A DNA stretch of 64,000 nt from Massilia sp. CFBP 13721 (GCF_014842025.1 NZ_JACYUY010000016.1:34674-98673); one strand, 5' to 3'; positions 28,524 through 39,100 are shown, counted from the first letter of the stretch. The notes: generated by a model from the sequence alone, not told the origin. Program-made: numbers and translations.

Positions 28524-29066
28524 TTAGTAGCGGCGGCCGGCGGCCTTGAGGGCCGCTTCGCGCTCCAGGCCGCGCTCTTCCTTTTGCAGCTTGGCCTTGA
28601 TGCGGTTGCGCTTCAAAGGCGACAGGTATTCGACGAACACCTTGCCCATCAGGTGGTCCATCTCGTGCTGGATGCACACCGCCAGCAAGCCTTCGCAGTC
28701 GAGCTCGAAGGTCGCGCCCTTGGCATCCTGGGCGCGCACTTTCACGCGCGACGGACGCTCGACGCCGTCGTAAATGCCCGGCACCGACAGGCAGCCTTCG
28801 TCGTAGACCTGCCTCTCGTCGCTGGCCCAGGTGATTTCCGGATTGACGAACACCAGCAACTCGTCGTGCGTCTCGGAGGTGTCGATCACGACCACGCGCT
28901 CGTGCACGTCGACCTGGGTCGCGGCCAGGCCGACGCCCGGTGCGTCGTACATGGTCTCGGCCATGTCGGCCACCAGCGTGGCCAGGCGCTCGCCAAATTC
29001 GGTGACTGGCACAGCCACCTTGTGCAGGCGGGGGTCGGGATAGCGCAGGATCTTCAGGAGGGCCAT
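28524..29066 (-). CDS. def: Peptide deformylase
   Basis: A 180-residue metalloenzyme removing the N-formyl group from nascent proteins. All three motifs are present: GVGLAATQ (motif 1), EGCLSVPG (motif 2, Cys metal ligand) and QHEMDHL (motif 3, HExxH-type ligands). It is the first gene of the def-fmt pair and is divergent from the LysM gene across a 287-base gap. Confidence 0.97.
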   Translation of the reverse strand: MALLKILRYPDPRLHKVAVPVTEFGERLATLVADMAETMYDAPGVGLAATQVDVHERVVVIDTSETHDELLVFVNPEITWASDERQVYDEGCLSVPGIYDGVERPSRVKVRAQDAKGATFELDCEGLLAVCIQHEMDHLMGKVFVEYLSPLKRNRIKAKLQKEERGLEREAALKAAGRRY

Positions 29067-29353
29067 ATCAGGTGTTCAATAGTAGTTATGTAAGGTTTTT
29101 GCCAGACGATCCATATATCGGGGCGCACGAGCAGGAATGCAACACATCGCCCTGCCGGCAGGACGCGGTTTGTCTTGCTAGTTCAAGGATTTATGTGCAG
29201 AATTTGATTCAGTTGGGCAACTCTCCCCATCCGCCATGCGGTCCTGGGTACAAGCCTGCTGACTCTTCGCTGTCTTTTGCGCCGCGGCTGGCCGGGGTGA
29301 TGGAGGGCAGCCAGCAATTCCGATGTCAATGCCGCATTTTACGGACGTCTTCA

Positions 29354-30448
29354 ATGAAAAATTTTAGCACAGTCGCGGCCCGCGCTGCAGCCGCGGCGCT
29401 CGTTGCGTGTGTTGTGGCTGGCCCTGTCCAGGCCGCCGAATGCAGCTTCAAGCCGAATGCCCCGGACCAGCATCGCGTGGTCAAGGGCGATACCTTGTGG
29501 GATATTTCCGGCGCCTTCCTCGAGCACCCCTGGTGCTGGCCCCAGGTGTGGGGCATGAACCGCGAGGAAATCCGCAACCCGCACTGGATCTACCCGGGCC
29601 AGATCGTCTACTTCGACCGCGCGCGCGGCCGCCTGTCGCTGACCAAGCCTGGCAGCGGCGGCGACGGCGATGCGCCCGTGTTGCGCCTGTCGCCCCAGGT
29701 GCGCAGCGAAGGCCTCGAACGCGGCGCCATCGATGCGATTCCCGCCGGCGTGATCGAGCCTTACCTGACCCAGCCACTCGTGGTGGAAAAGGATGCACTG
29801 GCGGGCGCGCCGCGCATTGCCGCTTCCGAAGAAAATCGCTTGTACCTCGGAACCGGCGACCGCATCTATGTGCGCGGCAACCTGGCCGGTGCGACCGAGT
29901 TCCAGGTATTCCGTCCCGGTGGTGCCTTGAAAGATCCGCAGACCGGCGCCGTGCTGGCGCACGAAGCGACCTATGTCGGCACCGTCAAGCTGGTGAAGGC
30001 GGCGGCACCGGGCGTCGACGTGCACACCATGATCGTGGCGAGCTCGGTCAGCGAGATGGGCGTCGGCGACCGCCTGATCCCGGCGCCGCCGCCTGCCGTA
30101 CGCAACTATGTGCCGCACGCGCCGGCAGCGGACATCGATGCGCGCGTGATGTCGATTTATGCCGGTGTGACCTATGCCGGACAGAGCCAGGTCGTCACTG
30201 TCAACCGTGGTTCGATTGACGGACTCGATGTCGGCGCAGTGCTGCAGCTCTATCATTTCGGGAAGACGGTTGCTGATCCGGAAGGAAGTAAAGGTGTATT
30301 CGGATTGGGACGCCCGACGATGAAACTTCCCGATGAACAATATGGCAGCCTGTTCATCTTCCGAGTGTTCGGGCGCGTGTCGTACGGCCTGATCATGCAA
30401 GTGACGGCGCCGGTGGAAGTCGGCGACGTGGCGAAATCACCGGAGTAA
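29354..30448 (+). CDS. Secreted LysM-domain protein
   Basis: A 364-residue exported protein. The start at 29354 is chosen because it gives a proper signal peptide (MKNFSTVAARAAAAAL..., cleavage near VQAAE); longer in-frame extensions upstream look non-coding. A LysM domain lies just after it (HRVVKGDTLWDIS through WIYPGQIVYF, about 38-90), binding peptidoglycan. The remaining 270 residues have no recognised domain. Its place immediately before dprA is conserved in many betaproteobacteria. Enzymatic activity is not evident. Confidence 0.88.
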   Translation: MKNFSTVAARAAAAALVACVVAGPVQAAECSFKPNAPDQHRVVKGDTLWDISGAFLEHPWCWPQVWGMNREEIRNPHWIYPGQIVYFDRARGRLSLTKPGSGGDGDAPVLRLSPQVRSEGLERGAIDAIPAGVIEPYLTQPLVVEKDALAGAPRIAASEENRLYLGTGDRIYVRGNLAGATEFQVFRPGGALKDPQTGAVLAHEATYVGTVKLVKAAAPGVDVHTMIVASSVSEMGVGDRLIPAPPPAVRNYVPHAPAADIDARVMSIYAGVTYAGQSQVVTVNRGSIDGLDVGAVLQLYHFGKTVADPEGSKGVFGLGRPTMKLPDEQYGSLFIFRVFGRVSYGLIMQVTAPVEVGDVAKSPE

Positions 30449-30455
30449 ATCCACC

Positions 30456-31592
30456 GTGCAGGACACGGACCCCACCTCTGCCCGCAGTGCTGCTTGCCTC
30501 ACCGACTGGCTGCGCCTGGAAGGTACGCGCGGCGTGGGGCTGCGCACCGCGCACCTGCTGCTCGCCGCCTTCGGTTCGCCGCGCGCTATTTTTGAGGCCG
30601 GCCATGCGGCGCTCGCCGCCCATGTCGGCCCGGCCCTGGCGCGCGCGCTGTGCGCGCCGCCTTCTCCCGCCACGCGCACGTTGATCGACACCACGCTCGC
30701 ATGGCTGCGCACGCCTTCGCACCACGTGCTGGCGCTGGGCGACGCCGCCTATCCGCAGGCGCTCGCCACCATTCCCGATCCACCCTTGCTGCTCTATATA
30801 AGAGGACGCATCGACCTGCTCGCACGGCCGGCGCTGGCGATCGTCGGCAGCCGCAATGCCACGCTGCAGGGCAAGACGAATGCCGGCGCTTTCGCCACGG
30901 CCCTGTCGGATGCGGGCGTGTGCGTGGTGTCAGGCCTGGCACTTGGCATCGATGCCGCCGCGCACGAAGGCGCATTGCGCGGCGCCGGATCGACGATCGC
31001 CGTGGTCGGCACCGGCGCCGACTTGTTCTATCCGGCATGCAATCGCGCATTGGCGCAGCGCATCGCCAGCGAGGGTTGCATCGTCAGCGAATACGCACTC
31101 GGCACGCCGCCCACCAGCGGCAATTTTCCGCGTCGCAATCGCATCATCAGCGGCTTGTCGAGCGGCGTGCTGGTGGTCGAGGCGGCGGCGCAATCGGGCT
31201 CGCTGATCACCGCACGCGTGGCCGCCGAACAGGGCAGGGAAGTGTTCGCCTTGCCCGGTTCGATCCACGCGCCGCTGGCCAAGGGCTGTCACCAGTTGAT
31301 ACGCGATGGTGCGCGGCTCATTGAAACAGTAGATGAAGTACTGGAGGCACTGCAGGTCGCGCCGCGCCTGTGTACGCCGGCGGTGGCCGTCGCATCCGCG
31401 CAAGCCTTGCCGACTGAAACGGACTGTACCGATTTGCTGGCGCAGCTCGGGCATGAACCGCTCGATGTCGATTATTTATTGGAACTCACCGGCGCCGATA
31501 TCGGTCAATTAAGCATGGGATTATTGGCACTCGAAATGGCGGGAATGATCGAACGTTTACCGGGCGGAAAAGTGCAACGCGTGGTGGCTTAA
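30456..31592 (+). CDS. dprA: DNA-processing protein DprA
   Basis: A 378-residue protein starting with GTG, with GGAG about ten bases upstream. DprA loads RecA on incoming single-stranded DNA during natural transformation. The Rossmann-like core is visible with IVGSRNAT, VSGLALGIDAAAHEGAL and FALPGSIHAPLAKGCHQLI; a C-terminal winged-helix (DprA_WH) region occupies about 315-378. An N-terminal helix-hairpin-helix-like segment (GLRTAHLLLAAFGS) is also present. It follows the LysM gene by 7 bases. Confidence 0.96.
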   Translation: MQDTDPTSARSAACLTDWLRLEGTRGVGLRTAHLLLAAFGSPRAIFEAGHAALAAHVGPALARALCAPPSPATRTLIDTTLAWLRTPSHHVLALGDAAYPQALATIPDPPLLLYIRGRIDLLARPALAIVGSRNATLQGKTNAGAFATALSDAGVCVVSGLALGIDAAAHEGALRGAGSTIAVVGTGADLFYPACNRALAQRIASEGCIVSEYALGTPPTSGNFPRRNRIISGLSSGVLVVEAAAQSGSLITARVAAEQGREVFALPGSIHAPLAKGCHQLIRDGARLIETVDEVLEALQVAPRLCTPAVAVASAQALPTETDCTDLLAQLGHEPLDVDYLLELTGADIGQLSMGLLALEMAGMIERLPGGKVQRVVA

Positions 31593-31753
31593 TGCGACAT
31601 GAATACGATATTAAAAAGATGCATCATATCGAACATTACTTACAAGCCTATATGAACCGATAAGGCCGAAAAACGACGAATTTCGTTCGCCGTATGTGCG
31701 CACGCGCAGCAAGCTTGTACCTGTACGAGCTTAACTGCTACAGTAGCGTCACT

Positions 31754-32218
31754 ATGTTCGACATCCTAGTCTACCTCTACGAGACGTACTACCGTCCCGA
31801 AGCCTGCCCCGAGCCGGCTGCCCTGGCACGCAAGCTCTCCGCCGTCGGCTTCGACGATTTCGAGATCTGCGAGGCCATCGATTGGCTTACCGGTTTGACC
31901 GAAATGGCCGGCGAAGAGCTGGCCGACGTGGTCGCCTCCACCGGCACGCGTTACTACGTGGACGAGGAGTATAACGAGCTCGGCAGCGCCGCGATCGGCT
32001 TCATCCAGTTCCTCGAAAGCGCCAAGCTGCTCACGCCCTTGCAGCGCGAAATCGTCATCGAGCGCGCACTCGCCGTCGACGAATCGCCGGTCACCCTGAG
32101 CAAGCTGAAGATCATCGTGCTGATGATGATGTGGAGCCAGAACAAGGAACCGGACGCGCTCATCTTCGACGACCTGTTCGGCTCCGACGACGAACAAATT
32201 CCGCGTCAATTGCACTAA
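31754..32218 (+). CDS. smg: Smg family protein (DUF494)
   Basis: A 154-residue acidic protein of the Smg/DUF494 family. The start [13 protein letters not shown] matches the family N-terminus; a 20-residue in-frame extension upstream is not expected to be translated. Its function is unknown, but the dprA-smg-topoisomerase order is widely conserved in beta- and gammaproteobacteria. A strong terminator follows the stop. Confidence 0.9.
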   Translation: MFDILVYLYETYYRPEACPEPAALARKLSAVGFDDFEICEAIDWLTGLTEMAGEELADVVASTGTRYYVDEEYNELGSAAIGFIQFLESAKLLTPLQREIVIERALAVDESPVTLSKLKIIVLMMMWSQNKEPDALIFDDLFGSDDEQIPRQLH

Positions 32219-32267
32219 ATAATTTAACCTATCGCATTGCACACGTGCATTGCGATCGGACCACGAT

Positions 32268-32293
32268 AAAACTGCCGCATCGCGGCAGTTTTT
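32268..32293 (+). terminator. Rho-independent terminator after smg
   Basis: Eleven-base stem AAAACTGCCGC / GCGGCAGTTTT with loop ATC, ending in a T tract. The A-rich 5' side could also let it work for the convergent small gene on the other strand. Confidence 0.92.
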
Positions 32294-32391
32294 GTTTTCG
32301 TGCTATTGCCCCGAACTGAGACAACTTGTTTCACTTCTGCGCACTGCAACCGGTGTCCTCCAGGGCCGGCCGCGGTGATGGTCCGAATCAC

Positions 32392-32844
32392 TCAACGCTG
32401 CGGATCGCGGTCGGTGCCCGCAGACCCTGAACCGACATCCGAAGCGGGCTGTTCCGCATGCCCACGGCCGCCGGCGCCAGGGCTGGCCGACTGTTGCGAG
32501 CGCGGCGCCAGCGCAGACTCTTTCGATCCGGCGTGCTGCTTCTCTTCGAGTCCGCCGGCGCCCGATTGTTGCGAAGCGCCGAGCCGGTCGGCCTCGGCCG
32601 CCGCCTGCATGCGCTGCCCCTGCTGGCGCGCGCTGCGGCCGCCCGTCTGCGAGCCCGGCCCGCCGCGGGTACCGGCGTCGGTGGCCTGCATGCTGCCCGC
32701 ACCCGCTCCTGCGCTTGACTGGCGGCTGCCCGGCCCGGCGCCCGGCGCCTTGCCTTGCTGGCTGCCTTCCGCCACCGGCACCATCTTCTCGCGCCGGACG
32801 CTGCGGCCGTGCTCGTTCACCATGCCTTTGTGTTTGTCGCTCAT
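32392..32844 (-). CDS. Low-complexity hydrophilic hypothetical protein
   Basis: A 150-residue protein rich in Gly, Ala, Ser, Gln and Arg with no signal peptide, membrane segment or known domain. The first 28 residues (MSDKHKGMVNEHGRSVRREK onward) are less biased and look conserved-protein-like; the rest is probably disordered. GGGAGGAT seven bases before the ATG supports translation. It stands alone between smg and topB, divergent from topB. A stress-related or nucleic-acid-associated disordered protein is conceivable but unproven. Confidence 0.6.
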   Translation of the reverse strand: MSDKHKGMVNEHGRSVRREKMVPVAEGSQQGKAPGAGPGSRQSSAGAGAGSMQATDAGTRGGPGSQTGGRSARQQGQRMQAAAEADRLGASQQSGAGGLEEKQHAGSKESALAPRSQQSASPGAGGRGHAEQPASDVGSGSAGTDRDPQR

Positions 32845-33193
32845 GGTCGATCCTCCCGAAAACGGCGCGCGCGGGCGCCAACGGGCCGATCATGCGCGCA
32901 CCACAGTCCCGCTTCTATCGGAATCTCGATGGCGATCATGTAGGAAAGCGCTCACCATCTCTAAGTCGTTGCGCAAGCGCCACGGTGGGGCAAACGCGGG
33001 CGATCCGATGACGCGCTGCACAAGGAAGGTGCAGAGGCCACTTGCGAACAGCGCGACAACACGCTTATCATTGGCCGCTCATTCAGGACTATTACTAATA
33101 AGACACTAGTCCCGGCCTCGCAGCGGCCTTGTAGCCAAAGCATGTATGATGCGCAGGCCAAACATCTACTATATAAGCAGGACGAGAAACCCT
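32845..33193. other. Non-coding gap upstream of topB
   Basis: A 349-base divergent gap. It holds the ribosome binding site and probable promoter region of the small minus-strand gene and, at its right end, that of topB. A 6-base inverted repeat GGACTA / TAGTCC at 33086-33091 and 33107-33112 encloses an AT-rich segment. No RNA gene, REPIN copy or confident promoter is seen. Confidence 0.5.
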
Positions 33194-35815
33194 ATGACCA
33201 AAACCCTCATCATCGCCGAGAAGCCGTCTGTCGCGAACGACATCGCGAAGACGCTGGGCGGCTTCACCAAGCACGATGAGTATTTCGAAAACGACGAATA
33301 CGTCCTTTCGTCCGCCGTCGGCCACCTGCTGGAAATCGCGGTGCCCGAGGAATACGACGTCAAGCGCGGCAAATGGAGCTTCACCCACCTGCCGATGATT
33401 CCGCCGCACTTCGCGCTGAACCCCATTGCAAAAACCGAGTCGCGGCTCAAGGTGCTTAATAAGTTAATTAAGCGCAAGGACGTCACCACCCTGATCAACG
33501 CATGTGACGCGGGCCGCGAAGGAGAATTGATCTTCCGCCTGATCGCGCAGCATGCGAAAGCCAAGCAGCCGGTCAAGCGTCTGTGGCTGCAGTCGATGAC
33601 GGCGAACGCCATCCGCGAAGGCTTCAAGCAACTGCGTAGCGACGAGGAAATGCTGCCGCTGGCCGACGCCGCGCGTTGCCGTTCGGAAGCGGACTGGCTG
33701 ATCGGCATCAACGGCACCCGCGCCATGACCGCCTTCAACTCGAAAGAGGGCGGCTTTTACCTGACGACCGTGGGCCGCGTGCAGACGCCGACCCTGTCGA
33801 TCGTGGTCGAGCGCGAAGAGAAGATCAAGAAGTTCGTGCCACGCGACTATTGGGAAGTGCGCGCCGAGTTCGTTTGCGCCGCCGGCGTCTACGAAGGGCG
33901 CTGGCTCGACCAGAAGTTCAAGAAGGACGAGAACGATCCGGAAAAGCGCGCCGAGCGCCTGTGGAGCAAGGCGGCCGCCGACTCGATCGCCGCCGCCTGC
34001 CGCGGCAAGCAGGGCAATGTTACCGAGGAATCGAAGCCGACCACCTCGATGGCGCCGGCCCTGTTCGACCTGACCAGCCTGCAGCGCGAAGCCAACGGCC
34101 GCTTCGGCTTCTCGGCCAAGAACACGCTCGGCCTGGCCCAGGCGCTGTACGAGAAGCACAAGGTGCTGACCTACCCGCGTACCGATTCGCGCCACCTGCC
34201 GGAAGATTACGTCGCCACCGTCAAGTCGACGATGGACGCGCTGGCCGACACCAACAACTACAACCAGTTCGCGAAACAGGTCACGAAAAACGGCTGGGTC
34301 AAGCCGAACAAGCGCATTTTCGACAACACCAAGATCTCGGATCACTTCGCGATCATCCCGACCGGCGTCGCCCCCAAGAACCTGACCGAGCCGGAGCAGA
34401 AGCTTTATGACTTAGTGACGCGCCGTTTCCTGGCCGTCTTCTTCCCGCCGGCCGAGTTCCTGGTCACCACCCGCTTCACCGAAGTCTCGGGACACCAGTT
34501 CAAGACCGAGGGTAAAGTCATGACCAACCCGGGCTGGCTGGCAGTCTACGGCAAGGACACCACCGGCGACGACAAGGATGGCGCCACGCTGGTCCCGGTC
34601 GCCAAGGGTGAGAAGGTGCTCACCGACAAGATCACCGCCAACGGCCTGGTCACCAAACCACCCGCGCGCTACAGCGAGGCGACGCTGCTGTCGGCCATGG
34701 AAGGCGCCGGCAAACTGGTCGATTCGGATGAACTGCGCGATGCGATGGCGGGCAAGGGCCTCGGCACGCCGGCCACGCGCGCAGCCATCATCGAGGGCTT
34801 GCTGACGGAAAAATACCTGATCCGCGAAGGGCGCGAGCTGATCCCGACCGCGAAAGCGTCGCAGCTGATGACCCTGCTGCGCGGCCTCGGCGTGAACGAG
34901 CTGACGGCGCCGGAACTGACCGGCGAATGGGAATACAAGCTGTCGCAGATGGAAAAGGGCAAGATTTCGCGCGAAGAGTTCATGCGTGAAATCGCGCAGA
35001 TGACGCAAATCATCGTCAAGCGCGCCAAGGAATACAACAACGATACGATTCCCGGCGAATACGCCACCTTGCAGGCGCCGTGCCCGAACTGCGCCGGCGT
35101 GGTCAAGGAAAACTACCGCCGCTTCGCCTGCACCAAGTGCGACTTCTCGATGAGCAAGACGCCGGGCAGCCGCCAGTTCGAGATCGCCGAAGTCGAGGAG
35201 TTGCTGGAAAAGCGCACCATCGGTCCGCTGCAGGGCTTCCGCTCGAAGATGGGACGTCCGTTCGCCGCCATCCTGCGCATCGTGCGCGACGAAGACATCA
35301 ACAACTTCAAGCTCGAATTCGATTTTGGCCAGGACCAGGAAGGCGGCGAAGACGGCGAGGGCGTCGACTTCAGCGGCCAGACCGCGCTGGGACCGTGCCC
35401 GAAATGCTTCGGCGGCGTCTACGAGATGCCGCTGGCCTACGTCTGCGAGAAGAGCGTGGCCAAGCCGAAGACCTGCGACTTCCGCAGCGGCCGCATCATC
35501 CTGCAACAGGAAATCCTGCCCGAGCAGATGGCGAAATTGCTCAACGACGGCAAGACGGACCTGCTGCCGGGCTTTGTCTCGCAGCGCACGCGCCGCTCGT
35601 TCAAGGCTTTCCTGACGCGCGCCAAGGATGGCAAGATCAGCTTCGAGTTCGAGGAGCGCAAGGCCAAGGCGCCGGCCAAGGGCAAGGCGGCGGCGGCCGA
35701 TGCGCCCGAGGGTGACGATATCGCCGTGGTGGCGAAGAAGCCGGCCGCGAAAAAGGCCGCTGCAAAGCCGGCAGCGAAGAAGCCGGCCGCCAAGCGCGCC
35801 GCAGCGAAGAAATAA
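33194..35815 (+). CDS. topB: DNA topoisomerase III
   Basis: An 873-residue type IA topoisomerase. The TOPRIM domain opens with TLIIAEKPSVANDIAKTLGG and has the acidic DAGREGELIFR motif. The active-site Tyr is in LTYPRTDSRHLPEDY. Two C-terminal zinc-like segments (CPNCAGVV...CTKCDF and CPKCFGGVYEMPLAYVCE) precede a Lys/Ala-rich tail of about 45 residues made of PAAKK-like repeats resembling histone H1, which should bind DNA non-specifically. It is a single-gene unit with a clear terminator downstream. Confidence 0.96.
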   Translation: MTKTLIIAEKPSVANDIAKTLGGFTKHDEYFENDEYVLSSAVGHLLEIAVPEEYDVKRGKWSFTHLPMIPPHFALNPIAKTESRLKVLNKLIKRKDVTTLINACDAGREGELIFRLIAQHAKAKQPVKRLWLQSMTANAIREGFKQLRSDEEMLPLADAARCRSEADWLIGINGTRAMTAFNSKEGGFYLTTVGRVQTPTLSIVVEREEKIKKFVPRDYWEVRAEFVCAAGVYEGRWLDQKFKKDENDPEKRAERLWSKAAADSIAAACRGKQGNVTEESKPTTSMAPALFDLTSLQREANGRFGFSAKNTLGLAQALYEKHKVLTYPRTDSRHLPEDYVATVKSTMDALADTNNYNQFAKQVTKNGWVKPNKRIFDNTKISDHFAIIPTGVAPKNLTEPEQKLYDLVTRRFLAVFFPPAEFLVTTRFTEVSGHQFKTEGKVMTNPGWLAVYGKDTTGDDKDGATLVPVAKGEKVLTDKITANGLVTKPPARYSEATLLSAMEGAGKLVDSDELRDAMAGKGLGTPATRAAIIEGLLTEKYLIREGRELIPTAKASQLMTLLRGLGVNELTAPELTGEWEYKLSQMEKGKISREEFMREIAQMTQIIVKRAKEYNNDTIPGEYATLQAPCPNCAGVVKENYRRFACTKCDFSMSKTPGSRQFEIAEVEELLEKRTIGPLQGFRSKMGRPFAAILRIVRDEDINNFKLEFDFGQDQEGGEDGEGVDFSGQTALGPCPKCFGGVYEMPLAYVCEKSVAKPKTCDFRSGRIILQQEILPEQMAKLLNDGKTDLLPGFVSQRTRRSFKAFLTRAKDGKISFEFEERKAKAPAKGKAAAADAPEGDDIAVVAKKPAAKKAAAKPAAKKPAAKRAAAKK

Positions 35816-35839
35816 GGCCGGGGGAGCGATCCCCCAAAC

Positions 35840-35870
35840 AAAAACCGCGGCCCTCGGGTCGCGGTTTTTT
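35840..35870 (+). terminator. Rho-independent terminator after topB
   Basis: Ten-base stem AAAAACCGCG / CGCGGTTTTT around a loop that itself can pair (GCCC / GGGT), followed by T residues; 25 bases after the stop codon. Confidence 0.92.
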
Positions 35871-35922
35871 ATTGTTCAAAACAGTCTATTCTGTTTAGCC
35901 TGTTACCCGATCCGGGTAGGAC

Positions 35923-36132
35923 TCACTCCTGCCAGTCCTGCAGCGCGCGAATCGCCGCTTCGCCGTTGCGGATCGCCTTTACGCGGCGCACGACTTCGTC
36001 GCGCCAGGCTTCGTCGGCATCGGCGTCGGCCAGGCCGTCGATGTCCTGCAGCAGGACGCGCAGCACCTCATGCCGCTCCTCGTTATTCAGGAGCTGAATC
36101 TTTTCGCAAACTTCGGCAAGCATGGGGGACAT
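35923..36132 (-). CDS. Addiction-module component-like small protein (TIGR02574-like), orphan
   Basis: A 69-residue acidic, helical protein. Its layout, an N-terminal helix with a NNEERHEVLRVLLQDI segment and a C-terminal EAWRDEVVRRVKAIRNGEA segment ending in an acidic Trp motif (ALQDWQE), resembles the TIGR02574 addiction-module component family often encoded before a ParE/RelE-type toxin. No toxin gene adjoins it; the next gene on the strand is the permease fusion, 43 bases upstream. GAGG is seven bases before the ATG. The assignment rests on overall resemblance and needs a profile search. Confidence 0.6.
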   Translation of the reverse strand: MSPMLAEVCEKIQLLNNEERHEVLRVLLQDIDGLADADADEAWRDEVVRRVKAIRNGEAAIRALQDWQE

Positions 36133-36175
36133 CGATCAACCTCTATGAAATGGTGGCTCGATCATAGCGTGAGTT

Positions 36176-39100
36176 TTACTGGCTGTCGACTACAACCAGA
36201 TTATCCGTTGGCTTCTTGTCAATCAGCTTGTAGTCGGGATCGATGCCGGCGCGTGCCGGCCGGCCGGCGACGACGAAGGTGAGGGTCTGGACGCCGCGCG
36301 TTACCCGCCGCCGCTCGCGCACCAGGGGATTGCCAGCCGCGTCGTCGACGCCGAACTCGATGTAGTCGGCCAGCGGCAGCTCCTGCTCTCCCGCGGCACC
36401 CGCGCGTACCTTGGCCGCGCTGGCGCGCAGCACGACCTCGTACTTGCCGTCCGGGCGCAGGCGCGCGCTGGCGCTGTCGGCGCGGTTTTCATACAGCACG
36501 ACGTCGTCGAACAGGTCGCGCACCAGATAGGCCTTGTCGGGCGGCGCAAGCGCGCGCAGGGCGGCCGCCAGCGCCGCCATGGCGGCCGCGTCGCCGCCGG
36601 CGCGCTCCTGCGCCACCTTGCGCAGGACGCCGTTCACGCGTTCCTCGCCCAGCAGGTCCTGCAGCAGGTAGAGCGCCAGGGCGCCCTTGCGCTGGCGTAG
36701 CCAGGGCGCGTCCTGGTTGTGCACCAGCGGCTGTTCGCGGCCGGTCGCCACGGCGCGGCCGATCAGGTAGGCGCGCTGGTTTTCGCGCAGATAGCGGCGT
36801 ATGGCGGAGGCGCCACTACCGCCGCCGGCACGCAGGGCCATCAGCGCGCTGTATTCGGCCAGGGTATCGGCCAGCTGCGCGCCGCCCGGTTGGCGCCCCC
36901 ACCACTGGTGCGCGCTGGCCCAGACGCCCATGTAGAAGGGGTAGTCGATGCTGCCGCGTGCGCCATCGACGCGAGCGACGAAGGCGTCGTCTTCGGGCAC
37001 GGCCAGCATGCCGGAAAAGGCGCGCGCCGCGCCGGCATTGCGCGGCGTCTCGACCAGGCGCAGGTCGTGCTGGCCGTAGGGGCCGAACTGGCGCGCGCAG
37101 TAGTCGAGGAAGGCGCCGGCGCCGCGCAGCAGGCGCTGCGCATTCTCGGCATGGGCCGGCTCGAAATAGGCGTCGATGGCGACATCCTGCCAGCGCTCGT
37201 TGCGCACCGCATAGCGCGCCGATGCGATCGCGTAGTCGCCGGGCAGCGGGCCTTCGGAGCGGTAATGGAAGTGACGCCGCTCGTTGGCGATCCATTCGCG
37301 CTCGAGCGTGCCCGGGGCCACGGCCACCTGGTCGGGCACGGTGCTGACGACCGCGCTAAAGGCGACGGGTTCGAACGCGGACGCGGCGCCGCTTGGTGCA
37401 CGCGGCGCGAGGCCATGGCGGCGCCGGTCGCGCGCGTCGTTCAGTTCGACCTGGCGCTGGTAACCGATGCGCGGCAGCGCCTCGTCCGTCACATAGCTGC
37501 CGTTCGCGGCCACCGGCGTGTCGCTGCCGATGCCGAGCAGGCCGCCCGGCGCGGCGCTGAGCTCAAAGGAGAGCACGACTTTTGCGCCTGGCGCCAGCGG
37601 CGTGGCCAGCCGGTAGTGGAAGAAGCCGCGTTCGCGGTCGGCGGTGACCAGCCGCGCCGGGCTGGACAAGCGCGTGGCCAGGTCGATGCCCGGCTGCTGG
37701 TACAGGACCAGGTCGCGCAGCGGCGCACCGGTGCGGTTCTCGAGCTGGTAGTGGCCCTGCACCGCCAGCATGCGCGCGCGCGGATACAGGTCGACGCGCA
37801 GGTCGACCACGGCCAGCCGCGGCTGCGGCAGCTGCGCGAACTGACGGTAGCGCGTTTCGTAGTCGGCGCGGCGCGCCTCGAGGGCGTGCGTGCTGCGGTA
37901 GTTGCCGGCCACCTCCAGCTCGTACCAGAGCAGGGCGCCGCTGCCGCCAAAAACCAGCAGGCCGGCGCCGAACGCGCCCAGCGCCGGCAGGGTCAGGTTC
38001 TGGCGCGCCAGGCGCAGCCGGCTCCTGAATTCCGCGTTCACGCCGCGCGGCCACAGGACGATGCTGGTTACCAGCAGCATCAGCATCGCCCCGCCCCAGT
38101 ACAGCAACAGCATGCGCGCGCGCAGCAGGTGGTGGCCGTAGCCGTTCATGGTCGAGTAGTCGAGCGGCGGCAGGCCGACGAAGGGCAGCAGTACATGGTC
38201 GAAGCCGCGGCCCTGCAGGGCGAACGCGCCCAGGCCCAGGGCCACGAACACCGCATAGCCGAGGTATTTGCGGCCGCACAGCGCCTGCACCGCGATTGCC
38301 AGCACCGCCAGCAGCGCGTATTGCGGCAACAGGATCGTGAACAGGGTCTGCAGGTAGAGGCCGGGTTCGAGCGCGAAGTAACCGCGCAACAGCTGGCACA
38401 GCATCGCGCACAGCATGGCCAGGAACAGCAGCAAGGCCTGCATCACTACTAGCGCCAGCGTTTTCGACACCGGCGCCAGCCAGCCCGGCACCGGCAGCGC
38501 GTCGAACAGCTGGCTGGTGCCGGCATCGCGCTCGCGCCACACCAGCTGGGCGGCATAGAAGGCGGTCACCAGCGGCATATAGACCGCAAAGCCATCCCGT
38601 ACCAGTTCCAGCATCTGCCAGGTCAGCGGCCAGGTACGCGCGCCGTGCAGCTGGCCGATGCCGAAGCTGCCGCCCACCAGCAGCACGATGCCGACCAGGG
38701 CGATCAGCGCGAAGGGCAGCGTCGCCACCGACTGGCGCAGGTGCAGCGCCGTGGCGCGTGCCAGCAGCAGGGCGAGGCTGCGGCGCGCGAAGTCGGGGCG
38801 CTCGCGCGTGTTGACGGCGGTCTGCGAGAGCACGGGCGCGGCGTCCGCGCTGCTGCGTGGCTCGGTGCCGCGCGTTTCCAGCAGGCCGATGAGATGCAGG
38901 CGCCAGTAACCCAGCAACAGCACCGCCAGGCCGAAGCCGCACCAGAGCAGGCGGTTGGTGAGATAAACGCCTTCGAGCAGCAGCGGACGCGCATTGCGCG
39001 CCGGCGTCGGCCAGTATTCGCTGAGGTCGATCAGCGCCGTGGTGGCGAAGGGATCGATCAGCGCGGCCAGGGTTTTATAGTCGAAGTCGCGCGCCAGCGA

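Noticed and set aside
29151..29162. 12-base palindrome CCTGCCGGCAGG in the def/LysM gap
   Set aside because: Such a short GC palindrome is common by chance in this composition, and nothing around it supports an operator.
29072..29353. N-terminal extension of the LysM protein by 94 codons
   Set aside because: The extension would bury a clear signal peptide, is compositionally unlike protein, and occupies the def/LysM divergent promoter gap.
36719..38452. A 577-codon plus-strand frame inside the permease/M1 fusion
   Set aside because: It is an antisense shadow of the minus-strand gene, with no ribosome binding site or recognisable protein features.
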